Source: Bacteroidota bacterium (lineage in GTDB: Bacteria > Bacteroidota > Kryptoniia > Kryptoniales > JAKASW01). Taken from it: a DNA stretch of 9,622 bases. Numbering within the stretch: position 1 is the stretch's first letter; every line of letters begins with the position of its first letter. Positions 1-7,352 of the stretch are shown in pieces. The notes under the pieces are model-generated. The model made no database searches and was not told where the DNA came from. It worked only from the letters and a program-made list of their open reading frames with translations. The translations under genes were made by a program, and so were the position numbers. Where the stretch lies: positions 1-9,622 of the forward strand of contig JAJYGB010000098.1 of assembly GCA_021785235.1 (NCBI GenBank). The letters are read 5' to 3'.

Positions 1-1085
1 AGGTATTCTTCTTTGAGAAGCGCGCCGCTGACACAGCCCGCATACAGGGCCGCAACCTCTCTTAGTTTTTCAGGAAGCTCTCTGCTCGTGACGATGTCGG
101 ATATGCTGAAGTGCCCGCCCGGTTTGAGCACGCGCATTACCTCCGCGAAGGCGCGCCTTTTGTCGGGGACCAAATTGAGAACGCAGTTGCTCAGCACTAC
201 ATCGACGCTGTTGGATTCGACGGGCATATTCTCGATCTCACCGAGCCGGAACTCGACGTTTGAATAGCCTGCCTTGGCGTTATTCGCTTTCGCCTTTTCG
301 ATCATCGCCCCGGTCATGTCAATTCCGATCACTCTGCCCGTTTCACCGACGAGTCTTTTCGCGACGAAAGCGTCGTTTCCGGCACCGCTGCCGAGGTCGA
401 GCACAGTATCGCCCGGCTTAATGCCGGCTCCATCCGTCGGGATCCCGCAGCCGAGACCGTAGTCTGCGTCGGGATTATATCCGTCGACGCCGGAGTAATC
501 GATTTCGAATGTGACTTCGGCCTTCCCCCCGCACCCGCACGAGGCTCGCGGCGTCTCAACTATTGAGGCGTATCTATTCTTCACCTCGGATTTCAGCTCT
601 TCATCAGTTTTCATGATGGCTCCTCTATATTTTCCCGATTGTTCAGGCTTCATTTCCATCACCATGCACACCGCCGAAGCCGGGCAGGCGTACGTGAACT
701 CCGTCGACTTCCTGAGATCTTCATTATTAATCTCCGACCTGTCGACAACGGCAAATCCTTTCTTTAGGAAGAACTCTTTCGCGGTTTCGGTCAGCAGGAT
801 TACTCTCCGAATTACCTTCTTCCGGGCCTCCTCAAGCATTCGGTCAACAATCGCCGAACCAATTCCCTGCCGCTGCAGGCCGGGCCGGATCGCGACCGAT
901 CTGAGCAGGGCGTCGTCACCGTAGTCTTCGAAGCCCGCAATTCCCAGGAGCCTGCCCCCGTCTTCGGCCATATAGAAAGAGGTCGCGCCATTACGGATGC
1001 TTTCTGTGGGCAACTTCGTTTCAAGAAGCAGACCCCGGATAGCTTCATTGTCCTCATCGCGGGCCGTTCTCAAGTCTATCTTCAT
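1..1085 (-). CDS. arsM: ArsN2-type GNAT acetyltransferase fused in frame to arsenite methyltransferase ArsM (C-terminus off window)
   Basis: One uninterrupted frame runs from ATG at 1085 to the left edge (361 codons visible). Residues 1-145 resemble ArsN2: a GNAT fold with the acetyl-CoA motif QRQGIG at 71-76, an FFLKKGF segment at 105-111 and the ArsN2-like ending [10 protein letters not shown] linker of about 12 residues follows. From Met158 the sequence is ArsM. In ArsM numbering the SAM motif [11 protein letters not shown] is at 71-81, and Cys56 (GLGCG), Cys144 (SNCVLN) and Cys194 (AGCVSGA) match the As(III)-binding cysteines of the family. CGCGG at 26-30 adds two more. ArsM methylates arsenite using SAM; the role of ArsN2 in arsenic resistance is less well defined. 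Roughly 60-80 residues of ArsM should lie beyond the edge. The ATG overlaps the arsR stop (ATGA), so translation is probably coupled. A separate ribosome binding site precedes Met158, so ArsM may also be made alone. Confidence 0.88.
   Translation of the reverse strand, partial: MKIDLRTARDEDNEAIRGLLLETKLPTESIRNGATSFYMAEDGGRLLGIAGFEDYGDDALLRSVAIRPGLQRQGIGSAIVDRMLEEARKKVIRRVILLTETAKEFFLKKGFAVVDRSEINNEDLRKSTEFTYACPASAVCMVMEMKPEQSGKYRGAIMKTDEELKSEVKNRYASIVETPRASCGCGGKAEVTFEIDYSGVDGYNPDADYGLGCGIPTDGAGIKPGDTVLDLGSGAGNDAFVAKRLVGETGRVIGIDMTGAMIEKAKANNAKAGYSNVEFRLGEIENMPVESNSVDVVLSNCVLNLVPDKRRAFAEVMRVLKPGGHFSISDIVTSRELPEKLREVAALYAGCVSGALLKEEY
612..626 (-). promoter_or_regulatory. Internal ribosome binding site and ATG for the ArsM portion
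   Basis: Inside the fused frame, AGAGGAG (620-626) lies five bases before the ATG at 612-614, which is the natural ArsM start. The two reading units therefore keep the layout of separate genes although no stop codon divides them. Both a fusion protein and a free ArsM could be produced. Confidence 0.6.
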
Positions 1086-1438
1086 TTTGATTCCGCTTTC
1101 GCAGAACAGCTTGCAGTGGTACAGCCGCCCTTCAGCTCGCTGAAAAGAAGCGTCAAATCGGCAGCCATCTTTTCGATGGCTTCATTGTTCAGGCAGTAAC
1201 AGGAAGAGGGTCCTTCAACGGTCCCGTCAACCAGGCCCGCGTTTTTCAGTTCCTTCAGGTGTTGAGAGACCGTTGCCTGCGCGATCGGCAGCTCATCCAC
1301 TATCTCACCGCAAACGCAGGCGTTTCGCTTCGCCAGCGTCCGGAGTATTGCCACTCTCGCGGGGTGAGCGAGGACCTTCGCCCAACGGGAGAGACGAATG
1401 TCTTTTGGCTTGAATTCCTAAGTTCTTGTCAATGGCAT
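1082..1438 (-). CDS. arsR: ArsR/SmtB-family arsenic-responsive repressor with an in-frame TAG at codon 7
   Basis: This is a winged-helix repressor that would release DNA when As(III) binds its cysteines. The intact frame from GTG at 1354 gives 90 residues: a CVCG metal-site pair at 13-16, the recognition helix region [18 protein letters not shown], a wing with CYC at 52-54, and a Cys-bearing tail (Cys78, Cys83). The true start is probably ATG at 1438. It has AAAGGAG eight bases upstream, is in frame, and the sequence between it and GTG 1354 reads as a typical ArsR N-terminus ([12 protein letters not shown], then [12 protein letters not shown]). That gives 118 codons, normal for the family. 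However, codon 7 (1418-1420) is TAG, and no ATG, GTG or TTG follows until GTG 1354, which falls inside helix 2. As read, the product is a six-residue peptide or an N-truncated repressor lacking helix 1, and it may be a pseudogene. The 3' end overlaps the arsN2-arsM start by four bases. Confidence 0.8.
1418..1420 (-). other. In-frame amber stop interrupting arsR at codon 7
   Basis: Reading from ATG 1438, the codons give MPLTRT followed by TAG, then EFKPKDI in the same frame. The ArsR-like sequence resumes immediately, so a single substitution from a sense codon (for example AAG or CAG) would explain it. TAG also ends the genes finishing at 1655, 3740 and 7353, so general reassignment of TAG in this genome is unlikely. 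Confidence 0.75.
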
Positions 1439-1450
1439 CTATTTGGCTCC

Positions 1451-1472
1451 TTTATCGTATCTTTACGATAAA
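1451..1472. promoter_or_regulatory. Probable ArsR operator: perfect 9-4-9 inverted repeat
   Basis: The plus strand reads TTTATCGTA, TCTT, TACGATAAA. The two nine-base arms are exact reverse complements. The site lies 13 bases before the arsR ATG and its edge overlaps the arsR Shine-Dalgarno sequence (1447-1453) by three bases. ArsR/SmtB repressors commonly bind such AT-rich dyads in their own promoters, so autoregulation is inferred from position and symmetry. In mRNA the same sequence could fold next to the ribosome binding site. Confidence 0.65.
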
Positions 1473-1493
1473 GATGGAGATTAGTTTCACCCC

Positions 1494-1499
1494 TGTCAA
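1494..1499 (-). promoter_or_regulatory. Candidate -35 box (TTGACA) of the ars promoter
   Basis: A perfect TTGACA reads on the minus strand 56 bases before the arsR ATG. The hexamer 17 bases downstream is CATCTT, a poor -10, and lies at the edge of the operator palindrome. The placement suits repression by a protein bound at 1451-1472, but the -10 is not convincing. Confidence 0.3.
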
Positions 1500-1572
1500 G
1501 CCTGATGGCCGAATTCCGATTTGCCCGCGAATCACAGAAGTTTTTTATCCGTACCCGGGTCGCCGCCACTGA

Positions 1573-1616
1573 GCCAAAAGAATGGGCCCGGGATGAAATG
1601 GTTACCTCCCGGGCCC
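1573..1616 (-). terminator. Rho-independent terminator of the repeat-protein gene
   Basis: Arms GGGCCCGGGA (1584-1593) and TCCCGGGCCC (1607-1616) are perfect 10-bp complements around a 13-base loop. Read on the minus strand the stem begins 38 bases after the stop codon at 1655 and is followed by ATTCTTTTGG, a short U-rich tail. Confidence 0.6.
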
Positions 1617-1654
1617 CGAAACGATTCATCTGGGTTCAGATATTACGCGACAAA

Positions 1655-3088
1655 CTACCGTGTCACTCGGAGATTGCCCTGCCGGTCTATTCGCTGCGCG
1701 TAGATGTCTCCCCGAATATTTCTCGGATCGTTCCACGATATTATCGCTCCTCCGGCGCCGTCCGCGGCAATTGTCGGACAAGATTGGTCACCCGGCGCGG
1801 CACATAGGACAACTCCATCTCTGGTCCATTGGATCGCGCCTGACGCGTCTATTCTCTCCGCGTAAATATCGTAGTTGGAGTCGCGATTGTCGTGCCACGC
1901 CACTATCGCTCCACCGGTACCGTCGCTTACAACCACGGGATACATCTGATCACCGGCCACGGTGCAGACGGAAATACCGTCCGGGAGCCATTGCGGTACA
2001 CCTGTCGCACTGATCTTTTGAGCGTAAATATCGTAGTCGCCGTTACGCTTGTCATACCACGCGACGATGGCTCCTCCAGCACCATCCATCGTGACAGACG
2101 GGCTTGATTGATCTCCATTGGCCGCAGAGACGACAATCCCGTCGCTGGGCCAAAGGGCCTTCCCAGAGGCGTTCAGTCTTTGCGCGAAGATGTCGTAATT
2201 CGCGCCACGTTTATCGTGCCATACAATTGTCGCCCCGCCGGAGCCGTCTGATACCATCGCCGGATTCATCTGGTTGCCGGCAGCGGTGCATACTTCGACG
2301 CCATTAAAAGCCCACTCGATGTCTCCCGCGGAATTGACTCTTTGGGCGAACAGGTCGTGGTTGCCATTGCGCGCGTCGTCCCAAACTACTATCACGCCGC
2401 CCGCTCCATCGCTCATCACGACGGGATAAAGCTGGTTGGCATCAGCCGTACATATCGCGGTGCCGCCGGAGCCCCATACAATTTTTCCCGAAGCGTCAAT
2501 TCTCTGTCCGTAGATGTCGAAACTTCCGTTCCGATTGTCGTGCCAGACGATTATCGCCCCGCCGAAACCGTCACTCACGATTGCGGGAGCCGTGCGTCCG
2601 CCCCTGGCTTTGCACACAGCTATGCCGCCGCTGGCCCAAACGGGTTCCCCCGAGGAGTTTATCTTCTGAGTGAACACATCGCAATTCCCGCCCCGGTCAT
2701 CACACCATGCCAGCACGGCTCCACCAGCGCCGTCACTGGCCAGTTCCGGATAGCCCTGTTGTAAGGTATCCGGGCAGACGGCCACACCGTCCAAAGTCCA
2801 GAGGATCTTTCCTGACAAGTCCACCTTCTGGGCAAAAATATCGAAGTTTCCGTTCCTTTCGTCTTGCCAGGCCAATATGGCTCCTCCCGAACCGTCAGCG
2901 GTTATCGCCGTAGACCACTTGTCCCCCGGCCCCACACAAACCGCGTTGTTTTGTTTCGCGTCGCCGGACCATTGCGAATACGCCAAACCGGATAACATTA
3001 AAGGTGTTGCCAGAGCCGCGAACAGAAATCCAGCGATTCGTCCGCGATATCGGGCAACCAAATCGACTACGAAGACTTCCCAACACAT
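1655..3088 (-). CDS. Exported protein of eight tandem 54-residue repeats, probable eight-bladed beta-propeller
   Basis: A 477-residue product of unknown function. Residues 1-38 form a Sec signal peptide: a basic segment (RYRGR) and then a hydrophobic stretch to about 38; no lipobox is seen. Residues 49-477 are eight repeats, seven of exactly 54 residues and a last one of 51. The core pattern resembles SDGAGGAIVVWHDNRNG followed by DIYAQRIDASG and a Trp. Repeats of this type occur in many secreted environmental-bacterial proteins and look like propeller blades. The last repeat lacks its final strand, while the mature N-terminus (QWSGD...AVC) resembles that missing part, which suggests ring closure by the two ends. 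Position 3 of the repeat is Cys in seven of eight copies (Ser in repeat 6). No C-terminal type IX sorting domain follows. The start is chosen for AAAGGAG (3095-3101) six bases before ATG. The frame stays open 100 codons further upstream, but that stretch shows no protein character. Confidence 0.85.
   Translation of the reverse strand: MCWEVFVVDLVARYRGRIAGFLFAALATPLMLSGLAYSQWSGDAKQNNAVCVGPGDKWSTAITADGSGGAILAWQDERNGNFDIFAQKVDLSGKILWTLDGVAVCPDTLQQGYPELASDGAGGAVLAWCDDRGGNCDVFTQKINSSGEPVWASGGIAVCKARGGRTAPAIVSDGFGGAIIVWHDNRNGSFDIYGQRIDASGKIVWGSGGTAICTADANQLYPVVMSDGAGGVIVVWDDARNGNHDLFAQRVNSAGDIEWAFNGVEVCTAAGNQMNPAMVSDGSGGATIVWHDKRGANYDIFAQRLNASGKALWPSDGIVVSAANGDQSSPSVTMDGAGGAIVAWYDKRNGDYDIYAQKISATGVPQWLPDGISVCTVAGDQMYPVVVSDGTGGAIVAWHDNRDSNYDIYAERIDASGAIQWTRDGVVLCAAPGDQSCPTIAADGAGGAIISWNDPRNIRGDIYAQRIDRQGNLRVTR
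1658..2944 (-). repeat. Eight in-frame tandem repeats of 162 bp (54 residues)
   Basis: Repeats begin at residues 49, 103, 157, 211, 265, 319, 373 and 427 of the protein. The spacing is constant, with no insertion or deletion until the shortened last copy. The copies have diverged in sequence, most strongly at surface-like positions, while the GG, Trp, Asp-Arg and DIY/DIF positions are kept. This suggests old duplication under structural constraint and not a recent slippage array. Confidence 0.85.
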
Positions 3089-3739
3089 GGTTTTCTCCTT
3101 TCGTTTGGATTCAGTTCTAAACGGGATGATTACTGCGATCGATCTCGGCGCGCTTGACTTCGCTGGTGCCTTGCTAGAAATGATTTGGCGTCGCTTGATG
3201 GCGGCTTCTAATTGGGATCCACAAAAGAGCGCACTTCCTTCCCCTTGCGAACATTTTGGAGAGGTTCGGGGAGATAAGAGGAGGTATATGGTTCTGTCGA
3301 TGTTTGAACCAAGGTCTGCACGGAAGCCGTGCGCGGCATCCTTCGCATTCACCCATGATGTATATATGCATCTACAACGCATATCCACCGTAATTCGGGA
3401 GTCGAAACTGCAAACGGATATAGGCTAAATCAGGCTAGATCGGAGTGTCACCCGCATTGGCGTCTGGGAACTTTGTCGGTGCGCTCAGCTAAGAAAAACC
3501 TCTGGCGTCCGCGAGATCCTTACCCGAAGCTTCGGAATTGGCCAGAATAAGCCCCTGAAGTCTTACCCTGACTGACCGCAAATTTTAAGAACATGCCATT
3601 TGAAATGCAAGTCGATGGAGCCCCCGCGGCGAATCCTACCATACCACGTTCGAATCTCTTGATACAATTCGACGAGGGGTGAAGATGTGAGAGCCGCCGG
3701 AGACAGTCTGCTCCGGCGGCAAGCTCACATACGAGAAGA
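3089..3739. other. 651-bp intergenic region without a supported gene
   Basis: This separates the tricorn gene from the repeat-protein gene. It must hold the promoter of the latter, but no clear -35/-10 pair stands out. Visible items are the ribosome binding site at 3095-3101, a 12-bp palindrome CCGAAGCTTCGG near 3523-3534, an 11-bp palindrome CATTTGAAATG near 3597-3607, and the hairpin at 3685-3730. Open frames here on both strands are short, without ribosome binding sites or recognisable motifs. Confidence 0.6.
3685..3730 (-). terminator. Two-part GC-rich hairpin after the tricorn gene, likely terminator
   Basis: The inner stem GCCGCCGGAG (3693-3702) pairs perfectly with CTCCGGCGGC (3711-3720) around an eight-base loop. 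An outer stem ATGTGAG (3685-3691) pairs with CTCACAT (3724-3730), separated by a small unpaired bulge. It begins ten bases after the stop codon. The minus-strand sequence after it (CTTCACCCC) is not a good U-tract, so termination may be weak or assisted; it could also stabilise the 3' end. Confidence 0.5.
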
Positions 3740-6700
3740 CTACTTCGACTTCACCGGATAAGGCGGCGCTTTGGGAAATGTGAATGGATGGTCCTTAATT
3801 TCCTTCATCGCCGTCTCTATCGCCGTTTGAAGCTGTGGGTCTTTCCCCGCCATGACGGACGCCGGGTCGTTGTCGATGTAGATGTCGGGATCCATGCCGT
3901 GATTCTCTATCCACCATTTGTCCTGAGTACCGTAGAATCCGTTGTTGGATTGGTCAACGTGCCCGTTATCGATGGTTGTCTGCGTGTTCACAATTCCGGT
4001 CAGACCTCCCCACGAGCGCGTGCCGACGATCGTTCCGAGCTGCCTGGCTTTGAAGTCCTCGAGGAAAGCCTCGCCGTCAGAGCCGTTGTACTCGTTCGAG
4101 ATGACCACATACTTTCCGGTAGAAGTGCTTCCCGGGTATCGGAAAGGAACCATGTTGGCGAGCACGTTGTGCGCGACCATCTCACGCTCTAGCTTGTCGA
4201 TGAGGAAATACTCGGTCCATCCTCCTGAGTTGCGACGCACATCTATTATGATACCCTTCTTGTACCGGAAAGCTCGCCAGAACTTGTCGAACTCGCCGAT
4301 ATTCGGCGCGCCCATCGCGTTGATATGCATGTAACCGAGTTCGCCATGACTCTCTTTTTCGACCGTGTTGATGTTGTTCGTCAGCCATCTGAAGTACCGG
4401 AGGGCGGGGCTGTTTGTGAGCGGCTCAATCTCGTACGTTCTGGCTCCCGCTTCCGTCGGCTTGTTGTTTACAGTAACCGAGACTTTCTCCCCCTTGATTA
4501 CCTGCAGATACTTGAAGTAATCGTCCGGCACTCTTATCTGGTGACCGTTAATGCCGATAAGATAATCGCCCTCCTTGAGGTCGATATCAGGGCGCACGAG
4601 CGGCGATTTCAGGTCGAGGTTGTATTCCGTCGGGCCGTATATCGTCGAGAACTTGTAGTAGCCCGCCGCGTTGTCTGGAACGAGGTCCGCGCCGAGCCAT
4701 CCGGTGTAGACATCTGATTTCGGCGACTGCTCCGGACCGAAGTCGCCTCCGGAGATGTACGTATGTGAAACGCTCAGTTCACCAACCATCTGCTGCATAA
4801 CCCAGTTGAGCTGCTGCCGCGATGTTATGTAAGGAATGTAGGCCCTGTACCTGTCTCCTATTGCCTTCCAATTCAGTCCGAACATATTCGGGTCGAAGAA
4901 GAAATCTCTGTACCAACGCCAGGTGTCGTTGAAGATCTGGAGCCACTCTTTCCGCGGGTCGACAGTGTATTTCATCCCGTCAAGATTCAGTTTGTTTCCC
5001 GGTTCCTTCGTCTTGTACGCGTCATCCCATGAGGTAGTGTAAATGTCCTTGTCTCTTTTTATAAGCAGGTATTTGCCGTTAAGAGAAGTGCCGAAGTCTT
5101 TTATCTTCTGTCCGAAGATCGATTCCTTTTTTTCCTTCATGTCGAATATGTGGAGATCCCATTTAGTCGCGCCACCGGGCTGGAATATTTCACCGTACTC
5201 GTTCTCGGTGAACTTCGGAACGGAGCACCATGCGACCTTACCGTCCCCGGCTTTCAAATAGAAGTAATTACCGGGCGGAACCGGCAGCGGATAAGTCCTC
5301 AGCTGGATGCCGTCCAGGTCGATGCGGAATTTGTCGGAAGCCTTCGGCTCATCTTTCTCAACGGCCGACTCGAATGGAGGCTTGAGTCCCGCCTGCAGCT
5401 GAACCGCCATCACTTCCTGGGGTGTGTCGATGACATGATCGTCCTCGTAGAAATCCATCTGGACATGGAAGTTTCTGCTCGAAAGATAATAGAGGTACTT
5501 CCCGTTTGCGTCGAATGTCGGATTAATGTTGTCGTAGAAATCGTCGGTTATAGGGAAACTCTTATTCTGGTCAAGGCTGTAAAGATAGATAACGCTGTTC
5601 TTGTTGTAATGGACGAAGCTGTACGCGATCCACTTGCTGTCTGGAGACCAGCAGTAATCGCTAATTTCCCAGTAAAACTCGTCGTTCTTGAGTTGGTTGG
5701 ACGAGGCGAACTTATGAACTTGCTTCGTCGCAACGTCCACATAGAAGAGATCGAAGTTCTTGTTGCCAAAAAGGATCTTCTTGCCGTCCGGCGACCAGAC
5801 CAGGTGATAATCGGTGCGGTCGAGCGAAGTTGTGAGCGGGGTCCACTCACCGCCATCAACGCTCTCGATGTAGAGTTCATACTCGCCGGTCTTGTCCGAG
5901 AAAAACGCGACCCACTTGCCGTCGGGCGAGATTTGCGGATACATCTCCCGCGAGCCCGGCGTGTTGGAGAGGTTCCGGGTCTGTCCGCTCTCGGTCGGAA
6001 GGGTGAACACGTCTCCTCTCGCTTCGATTGCGACCGTCTTGCCATCATCCGATATCGTCGCGTAATGGATGTAATCTTTCGGGTTGATGATCCTGTCTCT
6101 TACCTCCCAATTGTCGGACGGACAGAGCACGGAAATTTGTTTTGTCTCTCCCGTGGCCGCGTCCATAACATTCAGATAGCCGTCGTGAACGTACACTATT
6201 CGCTTTTGGTCAGTCGCCGGTGTCATTACGTCGACGTCGGTGTAGTGCGTCATGACTGTCACCTCTCCGGTTGAAAGATCCCTCCTGTAAATATTGGAAA
6301 TTCCGTTCGTGCTGTCGCAGACATAGTACATATCGTTCCCTATCCACATCGGGTAGGCATTCACTCCGACATATGTCGTGATAGGCGTGAACTTGTTCGA
6401 TTTAAAGTCATACATCCAGATATCGGGGTACCAGCCGCCTTTATATCTCTTCCAGTAGTAATCTTCCAGACCTTTTCGCACGTAAAGCATCTTGCTTCCG
6501 TCGGAATTGAAGCTGCAGTCTCTGCCGCGGTCGATGGGAAATCTTTCCGGCGCGGAGCCGTCCTTGTCGGCGAAGTAGAGGGTTGGGTCACGCATTATGT
6601 AGTTTTCCCAGAACGAGCGGAAGACGATGCGTTTTCCGTCAGGGGTCCATGTCACGCTCTCAGCTCCGCCCGGATTATAGGTTATTCTTTTAGGTGTTCC

Positions 6701-6991
6701 CCCTTCAGCCGGCATCATGTAAACGCTTTGCTGGCCGTCGTAGCTCGCGGTGAACGCGATAGACTTGCCGTCGGGCGAGAACCGCGGCCATGTTTCGTCT
6801 CCCGGAAAGGTCGTGAGCCGGGTCGCAGTCCCGCCGGTCGAGTTCACGAGCCACAGGTCGCCTTCATAAGTGAATACTATTTTATTCCCGTGAATATCTG
6901 GATCGGTCATGAACCTTCCCTGTTCCTGGGCGAAACCAATCGCAGCGAGAGTCAGGATTAAGGTCGACAATCTAAAGAAGAATTTCTTCAT
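3740..6991 (-). CDS. Secreted tricorn protease homologue (S41 family serine peptidase)
   Basis: A 1083-residue protein with the full tricorn domain order. Residues 1-21 are a Sec signal peptide. Two WD40/PD40-type beta-propellers follow, roughly 24-310 and 310-660, with repeated SPDGK motifs (for example 72-76, 355-359, 400-404). The first catalytic subdomain is about 675-755, a PDZ domain about 760-855 and the S41 core about 860-1070. All family active-site elements are visible: Ser742-His743 (VSHTY), the oxyanion loop NSGG at 921-924, nucleophile Ser971 in NGSDGE, and Glu1029 in IENHG. Length matches the family (about 1020-1100). Archaeal tricorn cuts oligopeptides in the cytosol; the signal peptide here places this one in the periplasm or outside the cell, where peptide scavenging or turnover is a reasonable inference. 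GGAGGT lies four bases before the ATG. It stands alone, with gaps of 361 and 651 bp to its neighbours. Confidence 0.95.
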   Translation of the reverse strand: MKKFFFRLSTLILTLAAIGFAQEQGRFMTDPDIHGNKIVFTYEGDLWLVNSTGGTATRLTTFPGDETWPRFSPDGKSIAFTASYDGQQSVYMMPAEGGTPKRITYNPGGAESVTWTPDGKRIVFRSFWENYIMRDPTLYFADKDGSAPERFPIDRGRDCSFNSDGSKMLYVRKGLEDYYWKRYKGGWYPDIWMYDFKSNKFTPITTYVGVNAYPMWIGNDMYYVCDSTNGISNIYRRDLSTGEVTVMTHYTDVDVMTPATDQKRIVYVHDGYLNVMDAATGETKQISVLCPSDNWEVRDRIINPKDYIHYATISDDGKTVAIEARGDVFTLPTESGQTRNLSNTPGSREMYPQISPDGKWVAFFSDKTGEYELYIESVDGGEWTPLTTSLDRTDYHLVWSPDGKKILFGNKNFDLFYVDVATKQVHKFASSNQLKNDEFYWEISDYCWSPDSKWIAYSFVHYNKNSVIYLYSLDQNKSFPITDDFYDNINPTFDANGKYLYYLSSRNFHVQMDFYEDDHVIDTPQEVMAVQLQAGLKPPFESAVEKDEPKASDKFRIDLDGIQLRTYPLPVPPGNYFYLKAGDGKVAWCSVPKFTENEYGEIFQPGGATKWDLHIFDMKEKKESIFGQKIKDFGTSLNGKYLLIKRDKDIYTTSWDDAYKTKEPGNKLNLDGMKYTVDPRKEWLQIFNDTWRWYRDFFFDPNMFGLNWKAIGDRYRAYIPYITSRQQLNWVMQQMVGELSVSHTYISGGDFGPEQSPKSDVYTGWLGADLVPDNAAGYYKFSTIYGPTEYNLDLKSPLVRPDIDLKEGDYLIGINGHQIRVPDDYFKYLQVIKGEKVSVTVNNKPTEAGARTYEIEPLTNSPALRYFRWLTNNINTVEKESHGELGYMHINAMGAPNIGEFDKFWRAFRYKKGIIIDVRRNSGGWTEYFLIDKLEREMVAHNVLANMVPFRYPGSTSTGKYVVISNEYNGSDGEAFLEDFKARQLGTIVGTRSWGGLTGIVNTQTTIDNGHVDQSNNGFYGTQDKWWIENHGMDPDIYIDNDPASVMAGKDPQLQTAIETAMKEIKDHPFTFPKAPPYPVKSK

Positions 6992-7352
6992 GGATACCTC
7001 CGAAAATATCGTTTTAAGAAAGATGACTGAAGAATTACGGATCAGCTTGAATTCTATTTTAAGATGGCTGTATTGAATCCAACCATCAGGTGGAGATGCT
7101 TTTGTATCTTCCGCGCTTTTCCACCTGCTGCATCAGATTTTGCCGAACCCGGGGCCACGTATCGCTCTGTCATACGATTTAGCCCGGCGGCGGAATGGAT
7201 TCGTGGCCTTTCGCCCCCTGTTTAATTCTCCCCCGTCAATAGGGAGAAATCCGGATTAATGAGCGCGGCACGATCCGATAAGATGACACTTGCTCGATCG
7301 ACCGTTTGATCGCAAAACCCAGCCAGGCAGTACGGTGAAAATCCCGTCGCAA
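6992..7352. other. 361-bp intergenic region between the C45 hydrolase and tricorn genes
   Basis: It should contain the 3' end of the C45 transcript and the tricorn promoter. Near 7226-7248 the arms TTCTCCC and GGGAGAA form a 7-bp hairpin with a nine-base loop, about 105 bases after the C45 stop; no U-tract follows on the minus strand. At 7087-7127 CAGGTGGA and TCCACCTG form an 8-bp stem with a 25-base loop in the possible tricorn leader. Both could be chance. No convincing promoter or small gene is seen. Confidence 0.5.

Noticed and set aside
1082..1354. arsR as a simple 90-residue gene starting at GTG 1354
   Set aside because: The GTG falls in the middle of helix 2 (within PARVAIL), has no ribosome binding site, and conserved ArsR sequence continues upstream to the TAG.
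1418..1420. TAG as a reassigned sense codon across the genome
   Set aside because: Three other genes in the window end in TAG at sensible family lengths (1655, 3740, 7353), and the sequence beyond those stops has no visible protein character.
3089..3388. Upstream 100-codon extension of the repeat-protein gene (ATG at 3388)
   Set aside because: The strong ribosome binding site and signal peptide at 3088 mark the start. The extension would bury the signal peptide, has no ribosome binding site I can see and no recognisable protein features.
2877..3428. Plus-strand frame of 183 codons spanning the start of the repeat-protein gene
   Set aside because: Its first part is antisense to the signal peptide and first repeat; the rest covers the intergenic region with no motif and no ribosome binding site.
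5150..6274. Long plus-strand open frame (374 codons) inside the tricorn gene
   Set aside because: It is antisense to a clear, full-length tricorn protease, shows no domain character of its own and is explained by the codon bias of the opposite strand.
7087..7127. 8-bp inverted repeat with a 25-base loop as a riboswitch or regulatory hairpin
   Set aside because: Several 8-bp inverted repeats at such spacing are expected by chance in a window this size, and no known leader motif is recognisable.
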